DNA of 64,000 nucleotides from Lepidostoma basale. Its lineage: Eukaryota; Arthropoda; Insecta; Trichoptera; Lepidostomatidae. A program made the translations under genes and the position numbers. Shown one piece after another: positions 11,674-22,249 of this stretch. The notes under the pieces are model-generated. The model ran no database searches, was not told the DNA's origin, and worked only from the letters and a program-made list of their open reading frames with translations. Within the stretch, counting starts at the first letter, position 1. Each line of letters begins with the position of its first letter. The DNA is taken from positions 3,254,501-3,318,500 of the forward strand of contig JAHDVF020000016.1 of assembly GCA_022606425.2 (NCBI GenBank), read 5' to 3'.

Positions 11674-11860
11674 AAATTAAAATATCAAAGTGTTTCCGCC
11701 AAAACAATGGATTACATTATCAAATATGTATCAAATAAATCACGTGTTATTATGCCTCAGCAAGGCCAAATATGTCAATCCCATAAAGTGTAATTAAAGT
11801 TCTGGAAATATGACATTTTCGTTCATATTATTTTTAAGATTCAGTAAACATTATATATTA

Positions 11861-12400
11861 CCTTCCCTTTTGAACTTTAAAAGATTTGGTAAAACCTGAA
11901 ATTAATATCCTGTTTATGTCAATCAAAGACAAAATATTTTGTAATATACTCGTATATCCCCGATGAATCATTTTCTTGAAATATTGCGTTAAAAGTTTCA
12001 AAAAGGTTGATACGATCACTTTCAATCAAAACCACAAATATGAGTATATGAGGAAATATCTAAATGAGAAACGCGTCAAAGTAAAAAAAGCGATTTTGTA
12101 ACAGGTGATTCTAGCACCGCGGAATGTGCGCACTGATCTCACTTCCCGCACTCATCACATTCCTTCTACAGTTTCGAAATCCATTCTTTCTAGTAGAATC
12201 ACTTACAGTGCGCTCTAAAGGTCCTCTACGCGAGTCAGAATAATTTGCACGTCCCTTCTTTACTAGGAACATTTCTATCAAAATAAAAGTCCATAGGGCT
12301 TAATAGAAAACGGAATTTTATTTTTCACCGTCATTGGGTCAATATAAGTTTATTTTAGGTTTGATATAACAAACTTACAAAACAAAACGCTGTCTTTCTG
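11861..12400. other. No recognised feature
   Basis: Single-copy AT-rich DNA; TACTCGTA at about 11946. Confidence 0.4.
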
Positions 12401-12401
12401 A

Positions 12402-12800
12402 AGGAGTAGGCAGAAATAATGGACCGCTACACAATATATTTTTTATTTATTTTTATTTATATAAAAAATACATAACAAAGCATGTATTCCCCATGAGTTA
12501 TAATTAACTCATTTTGGGCCTTAAAATAATTACAATGATTATAATATATAGCATATTCATGACAAAACACACAATTATTACAAACACAAGAATATTACAA
12601 CAAGCAGAATAAAAATCAAGATACACTAATATACTAATAATTACCACTTTCCACATACTGCCTGAGGTCATACAGCTTTAGGCTGTTCGCTACATTATTA
12701 GAGCCTCGAATACTCTCAGGAAGCCTGTTATATTCCCTACAAGCCAGTAAGTTCTCTCGCTTCTTCAGTATTCATACATCGTGTCATGCACTCACAATTA
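12402..12800 (-). mobile_element. RTE-type LINE relic split by another LINE
   Basis: AGGAGTAGGCAGAAATAATGGACCGC (12402-12427, inverse of the RTE stop region) is separated from its continuation (12758-12795: TTCTCTCGC, then ATTCATACATCGTGTCATGCA) by the insertion described next. Confidence 0.6.
12432..12757 (-). mobile_element. CR1/jockey-like LINE 3' end
   Basis: On the minus strand the first 110 bases encode CREYNRLPESIRGSNNV and NSLKLYDLRQYV followed by a stop: the C-terminus typical of jockey and CR1-type reverse transcriptases. A 3' UTR of about 210 bp follows, ending in an A-rich (TAAA)n tail (plus-strand tttatttatttt at 12440). It inserted into the older RTE copy. Confidence 0.6.
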
Positions 12801-13640
12801 TCATTAAATTCTACCTGATTACAGTTTTAGCATTTCGATAATTATATCATTGAAATATTTTATAAACATCATAGCAATAAATAGCTCCACGAGAACCAGA
12901 AAATGTTAAACAAAATGATATATGATATTTTGTGTTCATTTTATAAAAGAGTCTATAAGTAACATAATATTTTTAGGTATTAAACAAATCAAAACCAGTA
13001 ACTTCAGAACTGATATATAACTCAAATTAACAGTCTCATATATGTAGGTAGTAAAAAGAACAGGAATTGGTTATTCTCAATGAACGTGTATACTGCGCCA
13101 TTATAAATTTACCAAATATTTTTGTGTCTAGAAACCCTTGTATTATATATTTCTAATAAAATTCCAAAATCAATGAAAATGTTTTCCTCGTTATGTTGTT
13201 TCAAGTGCTCGGGATTCCTGTGAAAGAGTAAAGGGTTAAAAAGCGCTGTAAAATAATAATATTCTGTCCTAACAATAACAGAATCACGACACATGAAAAG
13301 GAAAAGTCCCCTCTGAGGGCTCATAAAGGTTCGATCATTCTCGCCGGTATTAAATGTTTATTTTCCTATAAACGGAATATTGTGGGCACATTCCACAAAA
13401 ACTTTCGCCCAAATAACGGGACACTTGTTTCTAAATAGTTCCGCCGATATTTATTTTACTCATTTTCAGTCCATCCGAATTCTTCACAAAACGGATTTTT
13501 ATAATATAAAAGTGGTTTGATCCCAACTCCCTGTACTCTATACGGGTTTTTGGGTTATGGGTCGATAATTTATATACACATAATTTTACGAAAAGAAATG
13601 ATGTTAAAAACTTTTCTTGAGAAATGATGTTAAATTCCAT
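12801..13640. other. No recognised feature
   Basis: AT-rich single-copy DNA. Short frames at 13109-13324 and 13431-13640 (minus) have no motifs. Confidence 0.4.
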
Positions 13641-13646
13641 ATTTAA

Positions 13647-13790
13647 TAATTAATATGTACTAATGAAACCGTATGTTTTAGAAGTTATACTCGTATTTAG
13701 ACATTGGATAATGCCTTAGACAGGCAAAACCTGTTTTAAAATAAACTTTCTAGAAAACAGACAATTTCATTGGAATTAATTAAATAAATG
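13647..13790. repeat. 'GATAATGCC' foldback element
   Basis: Inverted arms TACTAATGAAACCGTATGTTTTAGAAG and its counterpart at 13745-13775. Between them on the plus strand (13704-13735) is GGAUAAU, helix GCCU/AGGC, AAAA and CUGUU: the family version of the hammerhead-like motif with a degraded core. Confidence 0.6.
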
Positions 13791-13925
13791 AAACACAAAT
13801 ACCTTTCATTCTTGAAATAAATCCTTTTCTTTCCGCCTGACATCAAAATTTATTTAGAAACCATTATTTTTACTTAAATCTTTTAGTTTATTTCTAAAAT
13901 ATTTCACCAAATACCAAAATTCTGT

Positions 13926-14590
13926 ACTAGAGACCCCAATCGTTTATACCATAAGTAGACCCCCGGTCCCCATGGGGCCCCTGGAGGGAGCTGAGGGGTA
14001 ATTCTGGCCCTGGGGGAGTAGGGGAGCCCTGTAAAGCAAAAAGGGGGCCATGAGGTGCTAAAATGTAAAACCTTTTAGAATTTTTAAAATCTGTTATAAC
14101 ACGATGTACATACCTATATAATTTGTTACACACTAAAAGCTATTGATAAAATCACCTTAAAAATAAATATCATCTATGATTTTGTGATGTTTCAATTAAT
14201 CATATACGTACACCTGTATTAGTTTTACACTTTCTCTGATATTATTGACTTATAATAAAAACATTTATTATGTATATTTTCGAATTGTTTTATTTCCAAA
14301 ATACCTTTCTGAAATTAGAAAAATACTCTCGTAGAATATTTTTTAGCGATTTCACACCAGGTTCGTTATTGACACTACATCAAGTTCGTCTTTCTCATTA
14401 CGATTATTTAGTAAATATGAATTACTCAACTATAACAAACTACTATAACTATAAGTAAGTATACAAAAAAGGGTTTCACGACATTTTTCAGTTTTGTTTC
14501 ATTAAAAAAAAGGTAAATTTCCAGGGAACCTGATGTAATTTTGTGTTCAAAAGGGGGGCCATGGGTCAAAAAAGTTTAGGAACCTATGGT
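13926..14590. mobile_element. Possible hAT-derived element
   Basis: The right end (about 14545-14590: GGGGGGCCATGGGTC, AGTTTAGGAACCTATGG) resembles hAT termini. The left part (13926-14065) contains GGGGCCCC, GGGGGCCATGAGG and an imperfect inverse of the right end (TTTATACCATAAG). No transposase is seen inside. Ends and target duplication could not be fixed. Confidence 0.3.
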
Positions 14591-16320
14591 TTATACGAAC
14601 TACGTAAAATAGTATTTTTTGAACCGTTAACCATACTCATTTTTGATAAGACGATAAAAATATATCTTAACCTACGATTTTATATTAAAATGTATATGTG
14701 TTACTCTTTGCAGAAAACTTACTTTACCCCCGTGTGGACCGTCTAATGATGTTATCTTACACACTATCGTACATAGATAGTTTATTAAAAACGTGGTCTT
14801 ATAAAGAACAAAATTCTTTGAAACAAAACTATTCCTTAGAACGCCGACCGCGCGTGTTTAGACGTTTCTTGGAACAAAGAAATACTTTTAGTCTGAATGT
14901 AGATTTGAGATATTATTCGCAAGTCGGCCGTGAGAAGGGTTGACACCAGCCGGTCCTGGCGGGGGGAGCTGCGGCCTCCGAGGATAGCCCTTACCTGGGA
15001 CGTGAACAGATATACGGGAAAGTGTCATATTTTATAAATGGTGTCGTAACGCTGGATTAGAAGATGAAAAAAGCTTTTTGTTTTTTTGTGTGTCCGCTTT
15101 GAAATTCGCGAATTTTGAACATTTCACCGTGTTTATTTATAAATATAGTACGTTTTTTTAGATAAGGTGTCAGAGTAATCTGAACAATTGAATAAGGTTT
15201 TATTAAGTGAGGTTTATAGTTAAATATATTATGTATACGAGTATATATATATTTTTAAATATTGACAAACATAACTTTAACATACATACATAGCGGTATT
15301 TTTTCTAGAAAAATAATGTAAATTACCAAATTAAATAATTCAAATGAATGAAAACGATTATTTTGTAGATGTTTTGCTGAAAGGCATAATAATGATGAAT
15401 AATGTTTAAACATGGCGAAATATGCATTTCTTGTTGAATGTAATAAAACTTTTAGAAAACAGACGTTTACAACAAAATTTAAAATTATTTATTTGCATAA
15501 TGGTTAAGAACCATTTTCGACGACCAAATTTTAATTTTCCTTTATACTTAGGCAAATGTTTGTGAAGCTAAGAATATTGTACCAACTTTTTATCTTAGTA
15601 TTACAATAAATGTACCAAAAGGCAAGTTTAATTAAAAGTAAAAGAGTCAACAACTCCCTAATCCAAGAGTAGAGATGTTTAAGAAAACGACTACTGGATG
15701 CCTAAACCCGAACGTTTCCGACCAAAATCACCCGATCTCCAGCAACAGATATAAACTCTGATTGGAAACCCGAGAAAGCAATCTCAGTGAAAAACCAAAG
15801 GAAATTCACCTGAAGTTCGCACCTCGTCAGGAGAACTAATAAAGAAGGAAAAGGAAAGAATCAGCTGAAGAGTAATCCATCAAAGTAACGCAAAAAATAT
15901 TTATTCTCAGAGATTTAATATTATATCGTTCCGCGAGGTTACCTTTATTACCACATCGCCTTTATTCTTCACAATTTGAGTGTTTGTGTTTTTTTTTCAG
16001 AGTGCATCGTATCACGTTACGTATTTGTTCGTGTTTCATATTACATATATCCATTGACCAGTTATTATAAATAAGTTTATGATTTAAAATATTCTACTGT
16101 CCTAAATTGTATTTATACAACTGAAAATATCGAGCTAAAATAATAATAAATAATATCAGAAAGAAGAAGAGCAAAATCATGACAAATTCATTTAATCATA
16201 AAAAATAAAAAATTCTTCTATTTATTTATTATTTATTTAGGTTAACAAACAGCGACTTGGGTCATTTTGCATCACTCTGCAGGAAAACGTTATTTACAAA
16301 TTATCAATATTAAAATAATG
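14591..16320. other. Mostly empty spacer
   Basis: An 81-codon plus-strand frame (14698-14943) has no recognisable domain and I do not call it a gene. 14941-15010 is a short GC-rich patch. 15400-15470 resembles the right arm of the GATAATGCC family (GGCGAAATATGC, then AATAAAACTTTTAGAAAACAGACG). 15620-15890 is purine-rich single-copy DNA. Confidence 0.4.
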
Positions 16321-16350
16321 AAAACATCAGTTATTATATTCCTTAGATAA

Positions 16351-16384
16351 AAAGCTTGGGTCCAAGCGAAACTTGTTGGCATCA
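16351..16384 (+). ncRNA. Hammerhead-like motif, 3' part (family 3)
   Basis: The 5' core has decayed, but helix II GCUUGG/CCAAGC (six perfect pairs, GU loop), GAAA, CUUGU and U are present, followed by GGCATCAATTATAATAACC. The related copy at 44804 has GUUUGG/CCAAAC, so one base pair changed on both sides. Confidence 0.6.
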
Positions 16385-16432
16385 ATTATAATAACCGTTC
16401 CGTGGTAAAAACAATACACAGTTTGTGTATAG

Positions 16433-16470
16433 CCCTGAGGAAGCTCGCTAGAGTAAAATCCGGTTGGCGC
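16433..16470 (+). ncRNA. Hammerhead-like motif (family 2)
   Basis: CUGAGGA, extra A, helix II GCUC/GAGU, then AAAAU where GAAAC is expected (mutated), CCGGU, U. Helix I is GCC upstream and GGC downstream. GTTTGTGTATAGCCCTGA matches the 23616 copy. Confidence 0.6.
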
Positions 16471-16783
16471 AATTTATAAGATGTTTTTTATACAAAGTAT
16501 TAAAAACATGTTTAATTCAATAATAGAATGGTTGTTAAATCTCAGTGGAATATAAGGATATAAATGCGAAGCAATAGAAAAGACAACTTGGTAAATGACG
16601 ATTAAAAAATAATCTTGGTAAAAAAAACTTTTAAATTCTTAATGCAAGAGAAATGTGTTGAATGCATGGCAAAACGATTTATTATTTTTTCTATATTAGC
16701 CAATCAATTTCTGTTGTGGGTTCACATTTGAATTAATTTTTGGAAACATTATATTATCACAACACTTTTTTCACTTTTCACAA

Positions 16784-16880
16784 ACATGTTTCGGGACACA
16801 AACTTTCCTTCTTCAGTGTATGAATTTTAACCTTTTTAAAATTCATACACTGAAGAAGGGAAGTTTGTGTCCCGAAACAA
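16784..16880. ncRNA. Two hammerhead-like motifs head to head (family 1)
   Basis: Minus-strand copy 16784-16820 and plus-strand copy 16847-16880 form a near-perfect hairpin around an AT loop. Each has CUGAAGA, extra A, helix II GGGA/UCCC (GGAA on the minus copy), then GAAAC. The minus copy continues with the palindrome ACAUGU and U, with helix I UACA/UGUG. Confidence 0.75.
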
Positions 16881-17025
16881 TTTATTAGTTAGTACTCGTA
16901 AAAGTTTCATACATTGTATTTGCTATTCTAAAATTTAAGCAACAACTAAACAGTAGTGGGTGCATGTTTTTAAAAAAAAAGAAAAAATATTATTACCATA
17001 AATATTTTAACTAATTAACTAATTA

Positions 17026-17165
17026 TCAATCACGCAGTCTCCCCGATTGCGCAGGCAGAAATAATGGAGTGCCACACTATTCTTTCCTGATATATACTCT
17101 AGATTCCTCAACATCATGCATCTTGTTTCTAACGCACGTCGATTTCTCCGACTCCCGTGATAAAA
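17026..17165 (-). mobile_element. Degraded RTE-type LINE tail
   Basis: The inverse of the RTE 3' end is recognisable (atcacgcagtctccccga, gcaggcagaaataatgga, gcacgtcgatttctccgac) with many changes; 5'-truncated. Confidence 0.65.
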
Positions 17166-17242
17166 AGTTTTGATAAATATTTTTAAATCATTATTTCATA
17201 ACAAAACATATTTTTAATAACTTAGTATAATTGTTTCAGTTA

Positions 17243-17451
17243 TTAGCTACGGCAAGATTTTTTGAAGTAATCCTTAATCTCAATGGCAACATCTTTAAAG
17301 AAGGGAACAATGGCAAACGTTCCTTCTTTGAACTTCATAACATAAGGATTATCATTTAATTGAAAATTCGCGACTAAAACGCCTTCAGAGACATTCATAC
17401 AAAGTGTTTGAAACGCTTCCCCCAGTGAAGAGCACGCCAACGGATTTTCGC
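17243..17451 (-). CDS. Unrecognised reading frame, possible 3' exon or gene relic
   Basis: The minus-strand frame encodes about 70 residues ending KKSCRS and a stop; before it come SSLGEAFQTLCMN, VLVANFQLND and KEGTFAIVPFFKDV. Codon use and alternating hydrophobic pattern look more like a real protein than most frames here. No ATG lies near the N-terminus and the upstream DNA has a stop without a good splice acceptor, so it may be a relic. No domain recognised; not part of any repeat in the window. Confidence 0.3.
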
Positions 17452-17817
17452 GAATGATAATTTAATTTGTATAACGTAACAAGGTTTTCGCAAAAAAAAT
17501 ATTTAAACAAAAAAAAGGCGAGCAAATATTAGGAGAACACGAATTTCATTTGTGTTTTCAAAATATCATCTCAGAAATAATAAAACCGGTAGCGGACGCG
17601 TATTTTACTTTATTAAACTCGAGCGAAATCTAAACGGAAATTGGGAATTTAAGTAATAAATCAATCAAATTAATTTATCGTAAAATCCTGAAATAATACC
17701 CAAATGAACCTACGGTAGTCCTTAAAAATGTTAATTATTAAGTCGAAATCTTTTGATACAGCTCAACTCATTCATTATTCTTAACTATTGTAATAGCTAA
17801 GTTCTTTATCCGAGTAC

Positions 17818-18408
17818 TGGGGCAGGCAACAAAGTGAATGGTGCACTTAAAGTTGTCATCGCAAACAAAAACCTATCTAAAAAAGCTAGAATGGCAGTGC
17901 ACAATGGTGTTCTTCTACCGACCCTTATGTATGGAAGCGAAGCATGGAACTGGCAAAGGAAGGATGAAAGTAGAATAAATGCAGTAGAAATGAGATCTCT
18001 TAGACGAATGTGTGGATATTCTGTGCATGATAGAGTGTCGAATGAAAATATAAGAAGTTAATGCGGTGCGAATGATGGTGTCATGAACAAAATAATGAAA
18101 GGATCATTAAGATGGTTTGGACATATGGAAAGAATGAATGAAGAAAGAATGGTAAAAAAATTATATGTTAATGATGTAAATGGAACCAGAAATAGAGGAA
18201 GACCGAGGAAAACGTGGCACGATCAAATAAATCAAATATTGAATGTCGGCCATGTGAGGAGTCAGAGAAATCGACGCGCGTGCATGACACGATGTATGAA
18301 TGTTGAGGAAGCGAGAGAAATATGTCAGGAAAGAAAGGTGTGGCAGTCCATTCTTTCTGCCTACCCCTTCGGGGAGACGGCGTGATGGTTAGTTAGTTAG
18401 TTAGTTAT
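17818..18408 (+). pseudogene. RTE-type LINE, C-terminal fragment with (TTAG)n tail
   Basis: Nearly the same sequence as 4319-5000, starting 3' of it at GAGNKVNGALKV. It contains LMYGSEAW, SLRWFGHMERM, RGRPRKTWHDQI and the final AYPFGETA, then GGTTAGTTAGTTAG. A G-to-T change turns a Glu codon into TAA at 18059, splitting the frame into 17834-18061 and 18083-18385. Polymerase and endonuclease domains are absent. Confidence 0.87.
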
Positions 18409-18599
18409 AATATAAAAAATATTCCTGGAATCGATTTCGGCCGAAAAATTGTTTTGTTATGATTCCAGACATTTGCAGCTCTAATTGATGAAAAAACAAT
18501 AAGGCGTCACCAACCCAATGGACATATTATATTTAAATTTAGTAGTAAAAAAACATAAGTACCAATTTTTCAAACATTTTTTGAAAATATGTCATCATT

Positions 18600-18950
18600 C
18601 ATTAATTTCTCGGCGCTACATCACGGTGTGGGACTTGGCCTCCTCCACAACGGTCCTCTTCTTCACTGACTTCTGTCTCTGGCCATCTCTTCATACCCCA
18701 GCTCCTTCCATTTTCTCCCAATCTTCTTCCGCGCCCATCTTTTCCTCGGTCTGCCTCTTGGCCACTTTTCGCGGAGCACCCATCTGGATATAATTTGTGG
18801 TGTTCTACCCTCTGGCATTCTTTCCACATGGCCAGCCCACCGTAGGCGTTGAGACTTACAGAACCTCAATACTGTTTCATGGTTAATCAGTTCTTCAAGT
18901 TCAAGGTTTCTTTTAATTCTGCAAGACCCATCTTCTAGCGTGGGTCCAAA
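18600..18950 (-). mobile_element. LINE C-terminal fragment, second RTE-like family
   Basis: The minus-strand frame carries LRWAGHVERMPEGRTP, RGRPRKRWARKKIG and upstream CRIKRNLELEELINHET, the familiar C-terminal block of RTE-like ORF2. The same family recurs at 58512-58660 (tctggccatctcttcat region). 5'-truncated and frameshifted. Confidence 0.75.
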
Positions 18951-19140
18951 AAAAATTCTCTATAATAAAATTTTAAATCCATTATATTGAATACGAATCC
19001 TCTTGAATAACTTTAATACCAATATTTAAATTCAGTAAATTTTACATAATTAATTTAAGATTATTTTTGTACAGAATCGGGTTTACCACCCCTGATCTGT
19101 TTGTATATAAAGTATTCAGTTTGCAATAGTGTCACCAGTA

Positions 19141-19178
19141 TGTCGATGCCAGCGCTCCTGGCGAAACTGGTCGCTGTC
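19141..19178 (+). ncRNA. Hammerhead-like motif (family 6)
   Basis: Core reduced to UGUCGA, then U, helix II GCCAG/CUGGC (five perfect pairs), GAAA, CUGGU, C. Downstream GCTGTC is shared with the copies at 35648 and 48593. Confidence 0.55.
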
Positions 19179-21430
19179 TAAAAAAGACAAAAGTGAAAAG
19201 ATTGAAAAAATATCGTTTTATTTAATAATTATTCAGAAATATTCGATTAATTTTTCTTCAGATATCGAAGTTAATGGATATTTTTCTTAACTTTCGATTA
19301 TTGTTTTGTCACATATTTTATAAATTAATAATATAAATACATAAAAGCATTTTTTCAATTAAACAAAAAAGGAATTTCAATTAGATTCTTTATAAATGTG
19401 ATCAATGGCAGAGTTCGTTTGGAGTACTTCCAACAATTTATTAAAAAGTCTTGTACAAAGGAAATGCGAACTTTTAGACGCGAATATTGTATGAAAAGGG
19501 ATAATGAGAAAATATGAGTAACAAAGAGTTTTCAGTGGCGATATCAATTCAGTGGTTATTATTCTGTAGTGAGTAGGAAGAAATAATTTTCTGGAAAATC
19601 GATTCAACCATTACGAAAGTTTCGCAATGAAAAGAATAGAAATTGCTATCTTGGTGCTTAGAAAGGATTTGGAGGTTTAAGGCATCGTCTTATTAACCGG
19701 AGCCAACAATAGTTGTTCTCGTTCTTAGAAATAATTATACATTTCAGTGGATGACTTTCAAAGCCAATTTTGAAGACAAACTTTAGTGTTTTTTGAACAA
19801 TATGTAATTAGTTATAAACACAAAAATATGTTATACAATAACAATAAAGCAAAATTTGTCATTACCATTTTTAAATCAAATAAAACCCACATCTTTAATT
19901 AACAAGTATTTCAAAAATCATTAAAAAGCATGTAAAAAACATAACATAAAGTTAATATTAAATGCAAACTATTAAATTAATTAAACAGTTTATAATGTTG
20001 AAGTTTAACTTTGGTTAGGCCAAAACAATGGAGTATTTAAATATTAAATGATAAGATATGTTTTATTTTATATTTTTATTTATTATTTCCATAACGATGA
20101 TGTGAAAATTCATACAAAATAATTAATACTAATGAAAACGTTTGTTTTCTAGAAGTAAAATTTAATTATATTGGATTGACATGTATCGCCTTCTAATTAT
20201 ACAAAAAGGCACATATGGTAATGCCTTAAAAATACGATACATATCGTTCGTATAAATTATTATATTTTTATTGTATAACAAGGCCACACATTTTTTTATT
20301 TTACTCAGTTTGGATGGAAGGAGGAGAATTTGAAAAATAAAAAACAGCGCAGAGGAATTTCTGATATAATATTTTATTTCGTTCATTACTTTTATTTGAA
20401 TACATAATTTGAGTTGTTATTTAAACATTATTTTTTCTTGCATTATCTTCCGATAACATTCCTCCATATTTCGTTTTCTACCGTTGTCCTTCACTGCCTT
20501 TACTCATATATATTGAAAACTCTTTAAGTCTTAAATTTAACGACTGTGTATGGAATATTCAAAGTATAATATGTAGAAAGATTTGTTGAACATGTTAATT
20601 AAAATCCATTCATCAGAATTTTATTCGTATCTTGTAACAAATAAATAATAAACTATAGTTTAATAAACATCCCTGAGAGAAGTTGATTTAACATAAAATA
20701 CTCGTATTTAAGATTTGGAGCAACAACTAGACACACATAGCTTCGTAAGAAAAATTTAATTATATAATTTAAAAACCATCGATTTGATACCTACTACCCG
20801 CCGCTGTTGAATAATTTCTGCCTAGTTTCTATTTATTTTAGTTAACAGTTATAAAATAGGCAGGTTAAAATGAAATTTGTATATAAATATATACGTAAAG
20901 TTTAACGTAGAAAAACCTTTTATTTATTTATACTTTTAGAACAAGTAAAAACTAATTTAAATAACTAAAGTGAACAGCGTTATTTAAATTTTTTTTATGG
21001 AATTAAGCGTTGAATCACTATCATAACTAATTCATTTAGTAATAAAATCAATTTTAAATCTGAGACTAAAAATAAGATTTCTCCAACTCGGAATGAATTT
21101 TTCAAAGATTTCAAGAGTTCAAATTCATATAAAATATACTCGTACATTGTTTTATTGTACATGAACTTGTAAATATCTGAAGCAACACAGTTCATAATTT
21201 TGATTTTTTCTTCAAAAATATGGAATAATATAATGGTAAATTATAATAAAGAATCATTGAATGAAGCCTAATCCAATGTTTAGTTTATAATTAGGAGTAA
21301 TGTCACCTAATTTAAAACGATTTAAAATTCTTTCAAAATCCAGTTCAAATCTAGTTTACGCAAGTATTCGCGGATTCGGAGAAACAGACTGAAAATCTAA
21401 TAGTAAAACAAAGAGCAAGGAAAGTGTTTA
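19179..21430. other. AT-rich spacer with one foldback fragment
   Basis: 20080-20260 matches the left arm of the GATAATGCC family (CGATGATGTGAAAATTCATA, AATGAAAACGTTTGTTTTCT, then GACATGTATCGCC). TACTCGTA occurs at about 20699 and 21138. No gene recognised. Confidence 0.45.
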
Positions 21431-21439
21431 TAAGGAAGA

Positions 21440-21640
21440 TTAATGATGCTCTGCGGAGATTTCCCCAGCGGAGGGAGGGCGCCGCGGCGGCTGGGGAGGC
21501 GGGCTGTAATTATTCCTCTCTCCTGGACCAGAGCGGACCTGGAGACGAGGACACTTCCTGGGAGGTGTCAGGATAATAGATTCGACTGTTTTACACTCTC
21601 CGACCGAGTCCCAGACGGGTTTCCAATAAATCAATCACTA
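21440..21640. other. GC-rich single-copy island
   Basis: About 200 bp of high GC content (GGGAGGGCGCCGCGGCGG near 21471) in AT-rich DNA. Frames on both strands are open by composition but show no motif. Candidate conserved non-coding or promoter element. Confidence 0.35.
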
Positions 21641-21820
21641 AAACTTATTTAGTGACATCAATTACTATTTCTGACGTTTATTGTTTTTTATGGAATGAAT
21701 ATACTTTTTGATTTTGCAACAGTTCTTTTTAAATGTCAATTATTTACAATATAAGTAATCAAATTTAAAATATATCATATTTATATGCATTTAGTTTTAT
21801 TTCACTTATTTTTAGTTTTC

Positions 21821-21853
21821 ACTGATTTCGGCAGCTTTCTGACATTTTCTGGT
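21821..21853 (-). ncRNA. Decayed hammerhead-like motif (family 5)
   Basis: Minus strand: CAGAAAA, U, helix GUCAG/CUGCC with one mismatch, GAAA, UCAGU. Downstream AGTGAAATAAAACTAAA matches the family arm at 32015. Confidence 0.4.
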
Positions 21854-22032
21854 TCAATGAACTTCTTTTAAGAAATTTCAATTAACAACATTAAAAAATA
21901 ACAATATAACTATATTTTCTGTACTTTATAGATAACCTGAATTTCGATGTATCATAATTATGGAGACAAGTATAGGTGTGCACGAATAAGTCTACTACTA
22001 TTATAATTAAAAGAAATACGAGCAGTTTATTT

Positions 22033-22245
22033 CTATTTTTCTTTTTTATGCACTTTGTATACAACACTGATATTAAAAAAATAAAATTAGATAAACATGT
22101 TTCGGACAAACAGTCCTTCTTCGGTAAAGATACATATTTATAAAAATATTATAACATTGTTGATGTTTACAAATTCTGACAGATATCTATCTAATTTTAT
22201 TTTTTTAATATCAGTGTTGTTTATACAAAGTGTATAAAAAAAATA
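22033..22245. repeat. Foldback element, family 1
   Basis: Inverted arms at about 22033-22092 and 22188-22245 share ATCTAATTTTATTTTTTTAA, TATCAGTGTTG and ACAAAGTG. The left arm joins the ribozyme motif directly. The right arm lacks it, and its homology starts at the base following the predicted cleavage site. Confidence 0.8.
22094..22126 (-). ncRNA. Hammerhead-like motif (family 1)
   Basis: Minus strand: CCGAAGA (U4 changed to C), extra A, helix II GGAC/GUCC (perfect), GAAA, palindrome ACAUGU, U. Confidence 0.65.
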
Positions 22246-22249
22246 GATT

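Larger units (their letters stand above)
11385..11860. repeat. 'GATAATGCC' foldback element, interrupted
   Basis: The left arm (11385-11454) and inverted right arm (about 11714-11850) match the family seen at 13647, 25940, 26635, 28655 and 38440: AATGAAA.CGT.TGTTTT, GACATGTTTCG, the pairing GCC/GGC block and ATTATCAAAT. A second foldback (11455-11713) sits between the arms, flanked by the 14-bp direct repeat ACATTATCAAATAT (11441-11454 and 11714-11727). The arm at 11421-11451 contains a weakened copy of the hammerhead-like motif. Confidence 0.65.

Noticed and set aside
14698..14943. 81-codon frame as a gene
   Set aside because: No recognisable domain, no clear promoter or splice context, and composition like the surroundings.
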